Source: JAIXUI01 sp943373175 (GTDB lineage Bacteria > Bacteroidota > Bacteroidia > UBA7662 > JAIXUI01). Taken from it: a stretch of DNA of 64,000 nt. Under the pieces are notes generated by a model that was not told the DNA's origin, made no database searches, and saw only the letters and a list, made by a program, of their open reading frames with translations. The stretch covers positions 58,836-122,835 of the forward strand of contig CALSBM010000001.1 of the NCBI GenBank assembly GCA_943373175.1. Direction: 5' to 3'. Of the stretch, positions 51,507 through 63,800 are shown piece by piece; position 1 is the stretch's first letter; each line of letters opens with the position of its first letter. The position numbers were made by a program, and so were the translations under genes.

Positions 51507-51953
51507 TATGCCTTTTCCTTGTTACAAATTTGATTGTCTGTCACTTAACTAAAAATCTCTTTCGCTCATATTCCTTTTCTTTAAGACCTGCAACATAACT
51601 TTTTCTACAAGTTCAATCCACCGAAAAAGAAGGTTCTCTATTGAGTTATTGAGCGATGATGTTGCAAGTAAATTGTCGAAAAAGTCATAAAAAAATCTTG
51701 GGACGAACACGTAATTTTTTTCGACATACCGAGGACTAACACCCATAAGCGGGGGTTTTAATCAACCGCCGCCAATTTTGCTATGAGATATTAATCTCCC
51801 TTTAAGGGGTCGCTCGTCAACATTTTTAGCCCATGTTGATGAACTGTGGATAAAATGTGCCCTGCTTTTAGTCCGATTTAAGACATTATTCGGTTAAGTA
51901 GGCTGTGTTTGGAAGATAACCTTGTAGATTTGGACTCATAAAAACTTCTGGAC
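51507..51953. other. 447-base divergent intergenic region with a lone DnaA box and inverted repeat
   Basis: It separates the minus-strand kinase operon from the plus-strand gene at 51954. Features seen: an inverted repeat TCAACAT (51817-51823) / ATGTTGA (51833-51839) with a 9-base loop; a perfect minus-orientation DnaA box TGTGGATAA at 51845-51853; and the -7 box at 51925-51932. A weak open frame (51549-51746, minus) is not convincing. The left part is AT-rich and unremarkable. Confidence 0.45.
51925..51932 (+). promoter_or_regulatory. Predicted -7 promoter box of the small gene at 51954
   Basis: TAGATTTG at 51925-51932 is an exact TAnnTTTG match 21 bases before the ATG. A TTTG sits at 51908-51911, but its 13-base spacer is shorter than the usual 19-21. 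Confidence 0.5.
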
Positions 51954-52250
51954 ATGATTCTGAATGGCGCAGCCAACACCGCTCAAATCCTTAACAGCAC
52001 CAGTACTCAACAATTGCTGGACGATTTGCTGAATACTGGCAAAATCAGTCCTGATGTCTATATTCAGCTTCAGGTCTGTATTGCTAATGACAAACTCGCT
52101 CATCTTGAGCAACACCTCGATTTACTAAACAAGAAGGCGATTCTCACTTGGGAAACTATGGAAGATAACTTCCGTTCGTTTGAAACAGAAGTTACTCCCG
52201 ATATCGCCATGGCTCATGCTCGCGGAATCGTTAAACTCAAAATAGTTTAA
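51954..52250 (+). CDS. Hypothetical small protein
   Basis: 98 residues, no signal peptide, mainly helical (LLDDLLNTGKISPDVYIQLQ, then KLAHLEQHLDLLNKKA). The tail MAHARGIVKLKIV is beta-like. It has its own promoter box and a strong bidirectional terminator, so it is a real monocistronic gene. No function can be inferred from sequence. Confidence 0.6.
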   Translation: MILNGAANTAQILNSTSTQQLLDDLLNTGKISPDVYIQLQVCIANDKLAHLEQHLDLLNKKAILTWETMEDNFRSFETEVTPDIAMAHARGIVKLKIV

Positions 52251-52266
52251 TCCAATAGCACCTTTT

Positions 52267-52306
52267 AAAGAAAGAGCCGCAATGAATTCATTGCGGCTCT
52301 TTCTTT
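52267..52306. terminator. Bidirectional terminator, perfect 40-base palindrome
   Basis: 52267-52306 is a perfect inverted repeat with 20-base arms and no loop, centred on GAATTC, with GC-rich middle (GAGCCGC) and A/T-rich ends. It follows the small gene by 16 bases and precedes the stop of the minus-strand gene at 52324, so it can end both transcripts. Confidence 0.88.
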
Positions 52307-52323
52307 TTTATATCACTTCGGGT

Positions 52324-53004
52324 TTAAAGTGCCTTTCTGATGTGTTCCTTGTAAACCGCTTGTCTCAAGGAAGCCGCTACTTTATACCGGCTATCGTGTG
52401 TGTCATCAAAAAGAGCATCTAACGTCCTAACCACTTCTTCCGCACCGATTTGTTGTGTCCAAGCAAATGGCCCCTGTGGGTAGTTAGTGCCAAGCCTCAT
52501 ACCTGTATCGATATCATCCATGCTTGCGGTTCCTTCCTGCATAGTTAACCATGCTTCATTAATAATCATCATGAGAATTCTCGCGCTCACTAATCCGATG
52601 CGATCTTCGGTGAAACTCAAGGGATGTTTAATGTAAGAAGCTAATAGGCTTCTTGCTCTTTCTGCTCCATAGAAAGGGCTACATAGTTCAAGAACTGAGC
52701 GCTCTGCAAATCCTGTTAGTACATTTACACCTACAACCAAATTATCAGGAGCTCTGAGATTCTGGCGAAAAAAGCAAGATTTAAGCCCTGAATTCAACGT
52801 TTGAAGCATAAGAATCTTAGGAGTAGCTTGCATATAGAGCGAAAGGCGATTGGTATCGAGATCAAAGGAGGTATCAAGTACCATATCATAACCCGAAATA
52901 GAGGTTGGTGGCGAATCGACAGTTTCAATAGTTACATCCGGATGGAATAGGGCTGTAACAGCGGAAACGGGGGCTCTTGAGCCGATGATTAGTGCAGTTT
53001 TCAT
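52324..53004 (-). CDS. 3-hydroxyacyl-CoA dehydrogenase-like protein with degenerate NAD site
   Basis: 226 residues. The C-terminal half (about 120-226) resembles the 3HCDH C-terminal domain, with IGLVSARILMMIINEAWLTM, EGTASMDDIDTGMRLGTNYP, and QGPFAWTQQIG. The N-terminal half keeps Rossmann-like strands (ALIIGSRAPVSAVTALF), but the GxGxxG motif is replaced by GSRAPVS, so NAD binding is doubtful. The catalytic His-Glu pair of true enzymes was not identified. It may be a non-catalytic paralogue or a structural component. Its start faces ridA, 38 bases apart. Confidence 0.7.
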   Translation of the reverse strand: MKTALIIGSRAPVSAVTALFHPDVTIETVDSPPTSISGYDMVLDTSFDLDTNRLSLYMQATPKILMLQTLNSGLKSCFFRQNLRAPDNLVVGVNVLTGFAERSVLELCSPFYGAERARSLLASYIKHPLSFTEDRIGLVSARILMMIINEAWLTMQEGTASMDDIDTGMRLGTNYPQGPFAWTQQIGAEEVVRTLDALFDDTHDSRYKVAASLRQAVYKEHIRKAL

Positions 53005-53042
53005 GAAATGACCCTCAAAAATGTCTAATTTTACGCTATCCT

Positions 53043-53429
53043 ATGAAAGAAATAGTTTTCGATGCTTCAGCACCTGAGCCCATTGGTCCTTATAGCCAAG
53101 CCGTTCGTTTTGGAAACCTGCTCTTCACCTCCGGTCAAGTTGCATTAGTAGCAAGTACTGGAGAAATGAAGCAAGAAAGCATAGAAGCAGAAGCCCATCA
53201 GGTAATGCAAAACTTATCTGTTGTGCTTAAAGCGGCAGGTGCTGATTTTAGCCACGTTCTAAAGACCTCCATCTTTCTAACCGATATGGCCTATTTTCAG
53301 GAGGTAAATAAGGTTTATGGAAGCTTCTTTGCCCACCAGGCTTATCCAGCCAGAGAAACTGTGCAAGTTTCTGCCTTACCGCGCCAAGCCAGGGTAGAGA
53401 TTTCAATGATAGCCTGTTTCCCCGCCTAA
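53043..53429 (+). CDS. ridA: RidA-family reactive intermediate/imine deaminase
   Basis: 128 residues, standard length. ASAPEPIGPYSQAV at the N terminus, GQVALVASTGEM and the active-site R104 in YPARETVQVSALP followed by VEISMIA identify a RidA/YjgF protein, which hydrolyses reactive enamine/imine intermediates formed by PLP enzymes. A divergent gene lies upstream, and a dedA gene follows after 11 bases. Confidence 0.95.
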   Translation: MKEIVFDASAPEPIGPYSQAVRFGNLLFTSGQVALVASTGEMKQESIEAEAHQVMQNLSVVLKAAGADFSHVLKTSIFLTDMAYFQEVNKVYGSFFAHQAYPARETVQVSALPRQARVEISMIACFPA

Positions 53430-53440
53430 CAACTAATCCT

Positions 53441-54076
53441 GTGTCTGGGGATATTGGTGAGTTTTTAAAGGAGCTGGTCAATCCGGAAAGCATCATTCGC
53501 TATGGAGGCATTGGGCTTCTGCTGTTTGTGGTCTTCGCTGAAACCGGACTCCTTGTTGGATTCTTTCTTCCAGGCGATTCCTTATTGTTTACTGCTGGGT
53601 TACTCACTGCTACCGGGATTATTCCATGGCCGGTCTTTGCTGTGGTATTGGGAGTTATTATAGCTGCGGTTGCAGGAGATTTCGTAGGATATCATTTCGG
53701 AAAATCAGTTGGGCCTGCTTTATATCACAGAAAAAAGAGCTTCTTTTTCAGACCCAATCATCTCACCGCCGCTCGGGATTTTTACCAGAAACATGGCTCT
53801 AAAGCGATTGTACTGGGTCGTTTTCTTCCTGTTGTCCGAACCTTTGCCCCTATAGTTGCTGGCATAGTTGGACTCGAGTATCGCCGATTTGTGATATACA
53901 ACGTAATTGGCGCAATCATCTGGGCACTTACTATGGTTCTAAGCGGGTATTTTCTGGGTATTTATGTTCCAAAAACTGCGGAGTTTCTGGAGTACATCAT
54001 TATTGGATTAGTGGTAGTTACTACTATTCCAATAGCAAGAGCCTGGTACCAAGCTCGAAGAAAGAAGATAGCTTAA
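53441..54076 (+). CDS. DedA-family membrane protein (second paralogue)
   Basis: 211 residues starting at a GTG at 53441. Family signatures: FAETGLLVGFFLPGDSLLF near 35 and GRFLPVVRTFAPIVAGIVGL around 127-146, with hydrophobic segments spanning the membrane. It is a paralogue of the gene at 37139-37786. Lipid carrier transport across the membrane is the family role. It overlaps the 3' end of the next (minus-strand) gene by 4 bases, a tail-to-tail overlap. Confidence 0.88.
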   Translation: MSGDIGEFLKELVNPESIIRYGGIGLLLFVVFAETGLLVGFFLPGDSLLFTAGLLTATGIIPWPVFAVVLGVIIAAVAGDFVGYHFGKSVGPALYHRKKSFFFRPNHLTAARDFYQKHGSKAIVLGRFLPVVRTFAPIVAGIVGLEYRRFVIYNVIGAIIWALTMVLSGYFLGIYVPKTAEFLEYIIIGLVVVTTIPIARAWYQARRKKIA

Positions 54077-54681
54077 AAGCCTGTCATTAGAGATAAAGTT
54101 GTAACTCCTCGCAACAGATTATCAGTGTTGAGGTTTCGGGTAGTAGAAAGACGAAGGGTTATCAGGTTGCGATCCCTAAATTTAACACGCCCTGCAATTC
54201 CGAAGGAAGGCCCGATAGTAGTGTATTGATTAACAAAGAAGAACTCCCCTCCTGCAAATAAACTCAAACCGACAGGAAAAGAACTTTCGTTAGTTGCTCC
54301 AGCACCTAAGCGTAAATCAGCCCAAACAGGGAGAGAAAAGTTGAATACAAACTGAGAACGACTTGTATTGATGTCAGAAATTAACGTGAAACCTAAAGCC
54401 GGTTGGCTGCTAATAGCAAAGCTTCCGTTTTCACTCCAGGCAGATAGCAGATACTGAGGACAGATTCCGGCACCATAGAAGAACGAGACACCTCCCGGAA
54501 AGTCAGGGAAGTGGAACGTACCCCCACCTTCCAGCATAAAACGTTGATAAGGAAATTTTGAAGCAGACGCCGGACGCTCTTGGGTTGGCTTTCGAGAATT
54601 TCCATATCCCTCAGGTGTCTGATATTGAGCAATAGCAGTAAACGAAGTAAAAATCAAGACTAACCCTAAAAAATTACGCAT
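54073..54681 (-). CDS. Putative outer-membrane beta-barrel protein
   Basis: 202 residues. Signal peptide 1-18 (ends in IAQ). The mature part alternates hydrophobic and polar residues (FHFPDFPGGVSFFYGAGI, PVGLSLFAGGEFFFV), and ends in a hydrophobic strand with a terminal Phe (LRGVTTLSLMTGF), typical of outer-membrane barrels. No specific family is recognised. A disordered segment (residues 20-40) precedes the barrel. It is transcribed toward dedA and overlaps its end. Confidence 0.68.
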   Translation of the reverse strand: MRNFLGLVLIFTSFTAIAQYQTPEGYGNSRKPTQERPASASKFPYQRFMLEGGGTFHFPDFPGGVSFFYGAGICPQYLLSAWSENGSFAISSQPALGFTLISDINTSRSQFVFNFSLPVWADLRLGAGATNESSFPVGLSLFAGGEFFFVNQYTTIGPSFGIAGRVKFRDRNLITLRLSTTRNLNTDNLLRGVTTLSLMTGF

Positions 54682-54839
54682 TTTCTAAAGTAAAAAATTA
54701 TGCTTGGCTTCATTTAAGCTAAGGTATAAACCACTGACATTAGAAACGAAGAATTTACCTACAGAAAAGATTAAAATCACAAGAGTTAATATTGTGATTG
54801 AGAAAATAGAATTAACTTAGGTTGCCAAATTGTCTAAAA

Positions 54840-57800
54840 ATGTACAAAAACTACTTGCTGAAGGGCACACACGGGCGAACGACCCGATTTGTGTGGAGAA
54901 GTGACGGTAGCAATTCCTGGTTCAGGAATAGTTACTCACTTCTGATGTTGGGACTGGTATTGCTGTTCGCATTACCGGTAAACGCTCAGACTTACTTGTC
55001 TGAAAACTTTGAATCGGCCTTTACGGGCTCGCCTGCCGCTCCTTCGGGGTGGTCTCAGGAAACGGTTCATACGGTAGCACAGCCTTTAAACCTGAGGTTC
55101 TGGTCTAGAAACGTTTGGTCAGGTTCTGCCTGGTCTTCCGCTACTGGAGCTACTCAGGCGGTTGCACCTTTATCGGGTGTTGGAGTATTGTGGTTAGATG
55201 CCGCCAACATGGGGGCTTCTACAACCATGTATATGGCTCAAAGGGTAATTACCCCAACCGTTGATCTATCGGGTTCTGTGTCTCCTTCGGTAAGATTTAA
55301 TCTTTTCTGGGCTGCCGCAGGAACTGCGCCTAACCTAAAACTGATTGCTTCTAATGACGGAGGTACTACATGGAACATGATTGCACCGATTACTCCAGGA
55401 TTTTTTAATGGAGTATCTGGTTGGCAACAAATCAATATTCCAATTCCGGCAGCATACAAAGTGTCTGGTGCCCGATTTGCGTTAGAACATGCGAACAACA
55501 ATTCAGGAAGCAATCCCTTTATTGACAATTTTGCTATTCAGGAGTGGAACTCCGGTGGTGCAAATTCTTTTGATGCTTCATTGGGAACCATCAACTGGTC
55601 TACAACTGCTGCATGGAACAATGGGGTAGTCCCTAATGGAGACAACGATGTTGTTATTCCTGCTGGTGTAACAGTCACTATTGACAATGTTACCAACTTT
55701 GTACCTCGCTGTCGCAATTTAACCATTAACGGTACATTGAACTTTGGAACAGGTACTGCTAACCTGCTTTATGCTTACGGAAATGTTACCGTTAATAATG
55801 GTGGAGTTCTAAACCTTCATAACGGAAATTCCAGCGGCCGTATGCTCATGCTAGGAGGTAACTTGACAGTTAATAGTGGGGCTATCATCAACTTTAGTTC
55901 TTCAACAACTTTTTTTACCCCTGGAACTACGTTATCAACAGCAGGTGGTTTGTATTTGTTCGGCGGAGCGGCTCAAACTGTCTCAATTAATGGTTCGGTA
56001 AATAGCGGTGCAACCACGTCAACCAACCGGATGCCCAACTTGGTGGTTAACAATTCAGGCGGTGTAAGTTTCAGTGGAACTGCCATGAGCTTATCCCACA
56101 CGGTTAACCTTTACGATGGCGCACTTAACCCTACAAACCTGACTTTTGGAGTTAATAGCGTTTCTACTTCTTTCGCTTTCAATGTGGTAAACGGAAGTTT
56201 TAGTGCAACTCCCACTATTGATGCGCTCACTGGAAATAGAAACTGGGTATTTAATGATAATCTTACTACAATCTGGAGGCCTACACGTGTTCATAACATA
56301 GCAACGGCCAATTTCTTCCAGTCTGGTAGTGTATTAGGAAACTTAACTATGAACACGTTTGCTCAATTAAGTGCGAACGCGGATATCACTTTGGGTAACG
56401 GAAGTTTATCAGTCTCTTTGACCACAACTCGTGGTATTATCAATATGAATGGCAATACTTTCATTTTGACTTCTAACGTAACTGGTGCTACACCTTCATT
56501 GCCAACGCATGATTTAGCCATTACTGGTGCTAATTTTACGTATGGCTCTTATATCGTTGGAGGAGTAAGGGTAATCTATCCCAATTCCGGTAGTGCAACT
56601 AGAACGATACCTCTTGGAATAAACACGAACAATAGTTCCACTTCTTCTCAAGTCAACAGGGCTTTCGGGTTAGTTCATACCGTTGCAAGCGGTGATGCAA
56701 CCGGACAGGTTGCGCGCTTCACGGTAGAAGCTGCCCCGACAGACAACGCAACATTACCTGTGACCCGTGTCTTTTCTCCACGAGCATTCAGAATGCAGAT
56801 GATTTCTGGAAACTTCTCTAGTACATCTACCACGCTTCAATTAGCAGGAGGAAATTTTCTTGGTAACTCAGACAATTTTAATCTTGGTGCTTTAGCGGAT
56901 TTACGTGTTGTACAAGCCACTTCGCTTGCAGGCCCTTGGGTAACACGCTCGACTACCTCTGGAACAGGTCTTATCGCTAATAACACCAACAATACAAGAA
57001 CCTCTGCTACCATTGCTCCTGGCCCAATTACGCCTATTGCTACCAATGGGGAGTATTTTGCCTGGGGTACCGTATCGGCTATAGCTAGGTCGGTTCCTGT
57101 AGATCCTGTATTTACTCAATATTCAGGTGGAGCTGGTTCCGGAAACACTTTCCCGGGAACTAACAACGCACTTATTAGTAGAATTGCTATTACCGGGCAA
57201 GGGGTAAACGGCACGTTGAATATGACAGGGTTAAATGTCAATATGACAGCCACAAACACTGCTCATATCTCAGCAGCTAAACTTTGGAGAAGTAACGTTA
57301 ACAGTTTTACGAATCCAGTACTTGTTGCTACAGTTAACGACCCAAGCATTGGAGGAACGCAAACTGCTTTTAGTTTTTCCTTAAATCAGCCAATTACAGG
57401 AAATGGAATTAGTGACTTCTTTTTTGTAACGTATGATATTAGCGCGAGTGCGGCAGCTACAAACACCTTTGATGCAAGTTACCCGATTGGGGGAATGACC
57501 TTTAGTGCTTCTGGAGGTGCTGTTGCTCCTGTTACTTATCCTGCTGTTTTAGGAGACCCTGCTGGAGCTCTAACTATTACAACTACAGGAGGTCAGTTAA
57601 ACTACAGTGTTACTCGTTCCACCGGTGTACCTTGGGTACCCCTCACCAGTGCTAATTCGTTCTCAGGTACGAATATGACTTCTGCATTTTGGGGGAGTAC
57701 TACGAATACAGATGATAATACCACTATTCCAATTAACTTCCCTTTCCCCTTTACTTACGCAGGCTCAACAGTCAACTCTTTCAGGGTTTGTACCAATGGT

Positions 57801-60800
57801 TGGGTTTCGTTAAATGGTGCAGCTTCATCAAGCACAAGTTTTTCTAACGCCGCCTCAAGCATTGGAGGAACTCTAAATACACTTGTATGTCCCCTTTGGG
57901 ATGACTGGCAGAAAACTAGCTCATCAAACTTAGGTGAGTTATACATCGACACTCAAGGAGTAGCTCCTGATAGGGTGTTAGTAATCCAATGGACCAGTTG
58001 GGGTAGGTTTAATGTACCAGCAGTTTCTCAAAATTGGCAAGTTAAATTCTATGAAGGCTCGAACAACATCGAATTTGTTTACGGACCAATGACTCAAATG
58101 GATGGAACAGCTAATACTGAGGTAAGCTATACCCTTGGCCTCTTTAACAGAGCAACTTCTTCTAGTACTTTTGGTCCAGGGTCTGTTTTACTTCAGCAAG
58201 AAGCCAATACTGATAAATTCAGTTCTGCAAACTGGGATGTTTCAAGTGGTACTGCGTCTCCGCACGCCCTTAATCAGGTTCCAGCCTGTAATTCAAGTAT
58301 ATTGTTCACCAACAATGGCATACTTGGAACTGGATCAAATAAGTTAGCGATAACCAATGATGAGCCTGTAAATGCTATTACTCTAACAGCGTTGGCCAAT
58401 GGCCCTACCGCATTCTGTGATAATTTCAGGAATTTAGGAGCGACTGCTTCTGCCGGAATTGCTAACTGTAGTTCCATTTCTACAGGTATTCCTGATGATG
58501 ATGTGTGGTTCAAGTTTGATGTTACCACAGCAGTACCAAATACCCAAATCGCCTTGATTCCATCTTTTAATATGGACGGTGTAATACAAGTATATAGCGG
58601 TACTCCGGGTAGTTTAACTCCAATTGCTTGTGCCAATAGTGCGGGAAATGGATTAGGCGAAAATCTTAGCCTTGCTAACCTGGCGAATGGAACCTATTAC
58701 ATTCGTGTGTATCATTTTGGAAATGGTTCAACCGCAAACACAACAACTCAGGTTGAGAGCAATTTTATCCTTTATGTGATTGCGCCAGTACCTCCTGTTA
58801 ACGACAACTGTTCTGGTGCTCAAACCTTAACTGTTGGAGCAGGTGCTACTACGTTTACCAACGTTTCGGGTGCAACCCTTTCTACTGGTATTCCTAGCTG
58901 TGGCGCAGGTAGCCCTGGAAATGCTGACGATGATGTTTGGTTTGTAGTGCAAGGTTCAGGTGGTAGGGATTCCGTAGTTGTTTCAGGCAACCAGCTTTAT
59001 GACCCTGTTGTTCAGGTTTATAGCGGTGACTGTAGCAACTTAAACAACCTGAGTTGTGTGAATACCATCGCTCCAGGTGGAACAGAAGTTATTACTTATC
59101 AGGCAGTTGCCGGACGTAATTACTTCATTCGTGTTTACCATCAAGGTTCCGGAACGAATGCCAACGGCTTCAACATCCGAGTATTTAACTCGCGTCCTTG
59201 TGCTACTACACCAGTTCCTGGTGTTGTTAACGGACCGGATAATTATCAGCTTGGCGATCCAGGTATGACCTTTACGCTTACTGGTAATAACACAACAGCA
59301 GCCTCTGTACAATGGCAGACAAGAATTTCTACTACCAGTACGTGGACTAACCTTACTTTAGGTTCTACTTCATTAACAGACTTCGCTCCTACTGTAGTGG
59401 GTACGCATCTTATACGTGCATTCAGTACCACAGGAGGAAATTGTGTTAACGATACTACGCCTGCGGTTACAATAACAGTAAGTTGTACTCCTGTAACTCC
59501 AGTAGCTGGAACTGTTGGAAGTGCTTCTTCAAGCTATTTCGTTAGTGATAATGGTACATTTAATCTTACTGGAAATACAGGCAGTGTAATTCAATGGCAG
59601 ATTTCTGTAATTGGAGCAAGCGGGCCGTATTCTAATATTGGAGGTGCAACTACTTCAACCCTCAATTACTCCTTTACTTTAGCTGGAGATTATTGGATTA
59701 GAGCTCAAGTGAACACTACCACCAGTAGCTGTATGGCACCTGACTTTACTGCTCCATTTACTGCAAATGTTATTTGTGCAACAACAAGCCCTGTAGCAGG
59801 TACCGTTAGTGGTCCAGCTTCGATAATTACTAGCACCAATAACACCTATACCACCACTGGTCAGACAGGAACAATTTTCACTTGGCAGTCTTCTTCAAGC
59901 CCAACAGGTCCATGGACGAATATTTCCGGTGGTAATACTGCAACTTTAACGTATTCTACTCCTACACCCGGAGCTGTTTACTTACGTTACTTGATTAGTA
60001 CAACAACAAATATTTGCCAGATTCCTGATTCAACCGCAGCATTTTTGGTGAATGCGTCGTTCCCTCCTACTCCGGTTGCAGATTTCTCCACAACCGTTAC
60101 TTCTCACACAATAGGAGGAATAGTTACTACTTTGAACTTAACCGAAAATTCTACTAATAACCCAACCTCTTGGTCTTGGTCTATTAGTCCTTCAAGTTTT
60201 GTTTTTGTAAATGGAACCAGTTCAACTTCTCAAAATCCTCAGATTCAATTTACCGCTGTAGGTACATATTCAATAGAGCTTACAGCCACCAATGCTGGAG
60301 GATCAAGTGCTCCATTTACAAGAACCAACTACATTAATGTTACGCTTGCTTATTGTAATTCAGCAGCTACCAGTACTGCAAATGATGATATAGGTAATTT
60401 TGAAGTAGCCTTAGGTGGATCGGTTTTACTTAGCAATGGCATCGATACTCTGGCAACCACGTCTAATCCTTCTGCAGTTAATACATATTCGAACTTTACT
60501 GGACTAACCCCAATTAATCTTCAAAGGCTTACCACCTATGGAGTAAGGCTGTTCCAAATTAACTCAGCAGGCCATTTTCCTTGCCAAATGGCAGTTTTCC
60601 TTGATTTAAACCAAAATGGTGTTTTTGAGACTGGTGAATTGATGAGTAATTCATTCGTCGCATCAACAAGTGCGGTCGGTGGAAATATTTTAACAAGCAC
60701 CTTTAATATACCCAATACTGCAAGTCTTGGTTTAACAAGAATGCGGGTAGTACTTCAACAAACGTCAACTGTTTTAACTCTTGCTAACGCGTGTGGAACT

Positions 60801-63800
60801 TATACTTCAGGAGAAACTGAAGATTATACTGTCAATATTCAAACAGCTCCACCATGTACACAGCCACCCGCTATTGGTAGTGTTTCCGGTTCCAGTTCGT
60901 TAATTGTTACTCAAACAGGAACGTTTAATATTTCTGGGTCATCTAACATCTCCAGTGTACAATGGCAATCTTCGACTACTGGTTTGCCAGGAAGTTGGAC
61001 ATCTATTGCTGGAGCAATAGCAATGTCACAGACATTAATAGCAAATACAGTTGGAAACACCTTCCTTCGAGCGTTTGGTATGGGTGGCCCTGGTTGCCCT
61101 ACCGCCGATACTACTTCGAGTTTCACTGTAGTGGTGACTCCTATACCTGAATTGTCTTATACAGTAACTCGCCAAACGGGAGTGAATTACAATTCAATTA
61201 TTTCTTCCGGAAATAACTTCTCTTGGCCGGGTACAAGTACAGACGATCAGATGAGTAGTGCATTGGATGTTTCAAATTTAAACTTTGTTTATCAGGGAGT
61301 TCCGGTTATTTCTATGAGGGTTAACACCAATGGTTTCTTAACTTTCTTAGGGAATAATACTTCATCTTTTGGCAATACGTTGACATCAACAGGTGCATTG
61401 GCTCAATTGTCGCCTTATTGGGACGACTTGGTAGCCGGAAATAACCCATTCACGTTGGCACAGCTAAATGCTTCTATTAAGTACTTGATAACCGGAGTTT
61501 CTCCAAATCAAGTGATGACTATTGAATGGTCAGACATGGGGCGTTTCAACAACGTCAACTTGAATTTCTCTTTCCAAGTAAAGTTATATGAAGGCTCTAA
61601 CCGTATTGAATTCGTTTATGGAAACAATGTTCCTTACGATGGCGTTCAAAATTTTGACCCCACCTACTCAGTGGGTATTTCCTCTAGGGTAACAACCTCA
61701 AGTAATTACTTTGTTTCTCAAGCATTTGAAAACACTTCAAACTTTACTACCGGAAGCACAACAGGGACTTCTACAGATAACTTGGCAATACCACCAACTT
61801 GTAACAGTTTGATTCGCTTCCAACCTTCTGTAAGCTTGAGCTTACCTACAAATGCCGCTTCAACGGTTACTAATGATGAGCCAGCCTCAGCAGAGTTGAT
61901 TTCAATTCCACAGGGGTCATATTTTGATAACTGCGATGTGAAAGTAATGCGTGGTGCAACGTTAAACGGAACACTAACTATTCCTACTTGCGCTCCTGCA
62001 CCTTCTTTAACAGCATTGAATGATGTATGGTACACTTTCTCTACTACAAGTGGAGGACAGCACACCATTAATATTGTTCCAAATGGTGGTTATGATGTTG
62101 CTTTCCAATTGTTGAGAGGCACCTTGAGTAGCATGATAAATGATACCTGTGTTAATTCAGGCATCACTGGTATTCGTGAAACGGTAACACGTACGTTACT
62201 CCCAAATACTACGTATTTCTTACGAGTTATTTCAATTAACGCGCCTACTAGTTCGGTTGGTTCTTATGGATTAGCTGTATTCAGAGTGAGCGCACCTCCT
62301 GCGAATGATAATTGTTCTGGCGCTGTTACTCTTTCAGCCAACACTCCAATATCTAGTGGAAACACGGGAGACGCAACAGCTTCAACCGGATTTACTAGCT
62401 GCGGTATTGGTAACGCGAATGATGATGTTTGGTACAGCTTTAATGCTACCGGAACGTTTTCTACAGTTACAGTAGTTCCTGGAACAGGCTACAATCCTGT
62501 TGTTCAAGTACTTACTGGAACTTGTGGAACACAAACGAGTGTTTCTTGTACCAACGCATCCGGTATTAATGGAACGGAGACGGTTAACATTACTACTATT
62601 CCAGGTACTACCTACTTTGTAAGAGTGTATGATTTTTCAGCTTCTACTCCATCAACTGGTTTCAACATTACTTGGTCTAGTCCAGTACCTTCTTGTCCTA
62701 CTTTAACTGCGCCGGCTAACAACCTTAGTACAGTTAATTCAGCGAATAACTTGGCCTTTAGCTGGGGTTCTGTAACTGGTGGAACAATCACCTATCGTTT
62801 ACAGATTTCAGATGATCCTGGATTCGCTACAACATTGGTTGATTCAATAGGATTAACATCAACAACGGCCACAGTTAACGCAGTGCGTTTTGCAGAGAGC
62901 ACCACCTACTTCTGGAGAGTATTAGCGGTTAACTCTAACGGTTCTTCATCCAGTTGTACTGCTAATAGTTTTTCTACCATTGGAACAGTACCAAGTTGCA
63001 TTACCTCTAGCACACCTGCTAGTGGCGCAACGAATGTTGCTACTAATGCAACCTTGAGTTGGACTGCAGGTGGTGGTACCCCAACAGGTTACGATGTGTT
63101 CTTTGGCTTGCCAGGCTCGATGACCTTGGTTAGTGCTAACCAGGCAGGAACTACGTATGCTGCAAGTGGATTGACAAACAACACCATCTACCAGTGGAGA
63201 GTTGTTCCTAAGAACGCTAATGGCGATGCAGTTGGCTGTCAGGCTCGTACGTTCACCACTGTTCCTGCTGCTCCTGCCAATGATAATTGTGCAACAGCTT
63301 CTAGCCTTACGGTCAATGGCACTGCGCTAATCGGTCAAACTTCGGCTTTCGCTACTCAATCACAAGCACCATGTACAGGAGCTCAGGCTAATGACGTATG
63401 GTACAGTTTTGTTGCCAATGGAGCAAACCAGAATATCAGCGTTGTAGGTGCCGGCGGCTTGAATGCCGTGGTACAGCTCTTCAGCGGAAGCTGTGGTAGC
63501 TTAACGAACTTAAGCTGTGTGAACAACACAGGTAATAATGGCGCAGAAGCAATTAATGCTACCGGTCTTACTACAGGTCAAACCTACTTTGTCCGCGTTT
63601 ATAATGCTAATGCAGGTCTTTCGAGCGGAACAAGCTTCTCCATTGAAGTATCTAATCAGATTACTTGGAATGGCTCAGCTTGGGTAGGTGGAACGCCTGG
63701 CCCAGGTACGAGCGGAACCAACATTACGATTAATGCAGGCTCAACGGCTGTACTTCCTAGCGGAACGCAGTTTAACAACCTGTATGTAGCTAGTGGAGGT

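Noticed and set aside
51549..51746. Minus-strand open frame of 65 residues upstream of the kinase gene
   Set aside because: No recognisable motif, no promoter box and an odd composition in AT-rich intergenic DNA. It could be real but cannot be supported.
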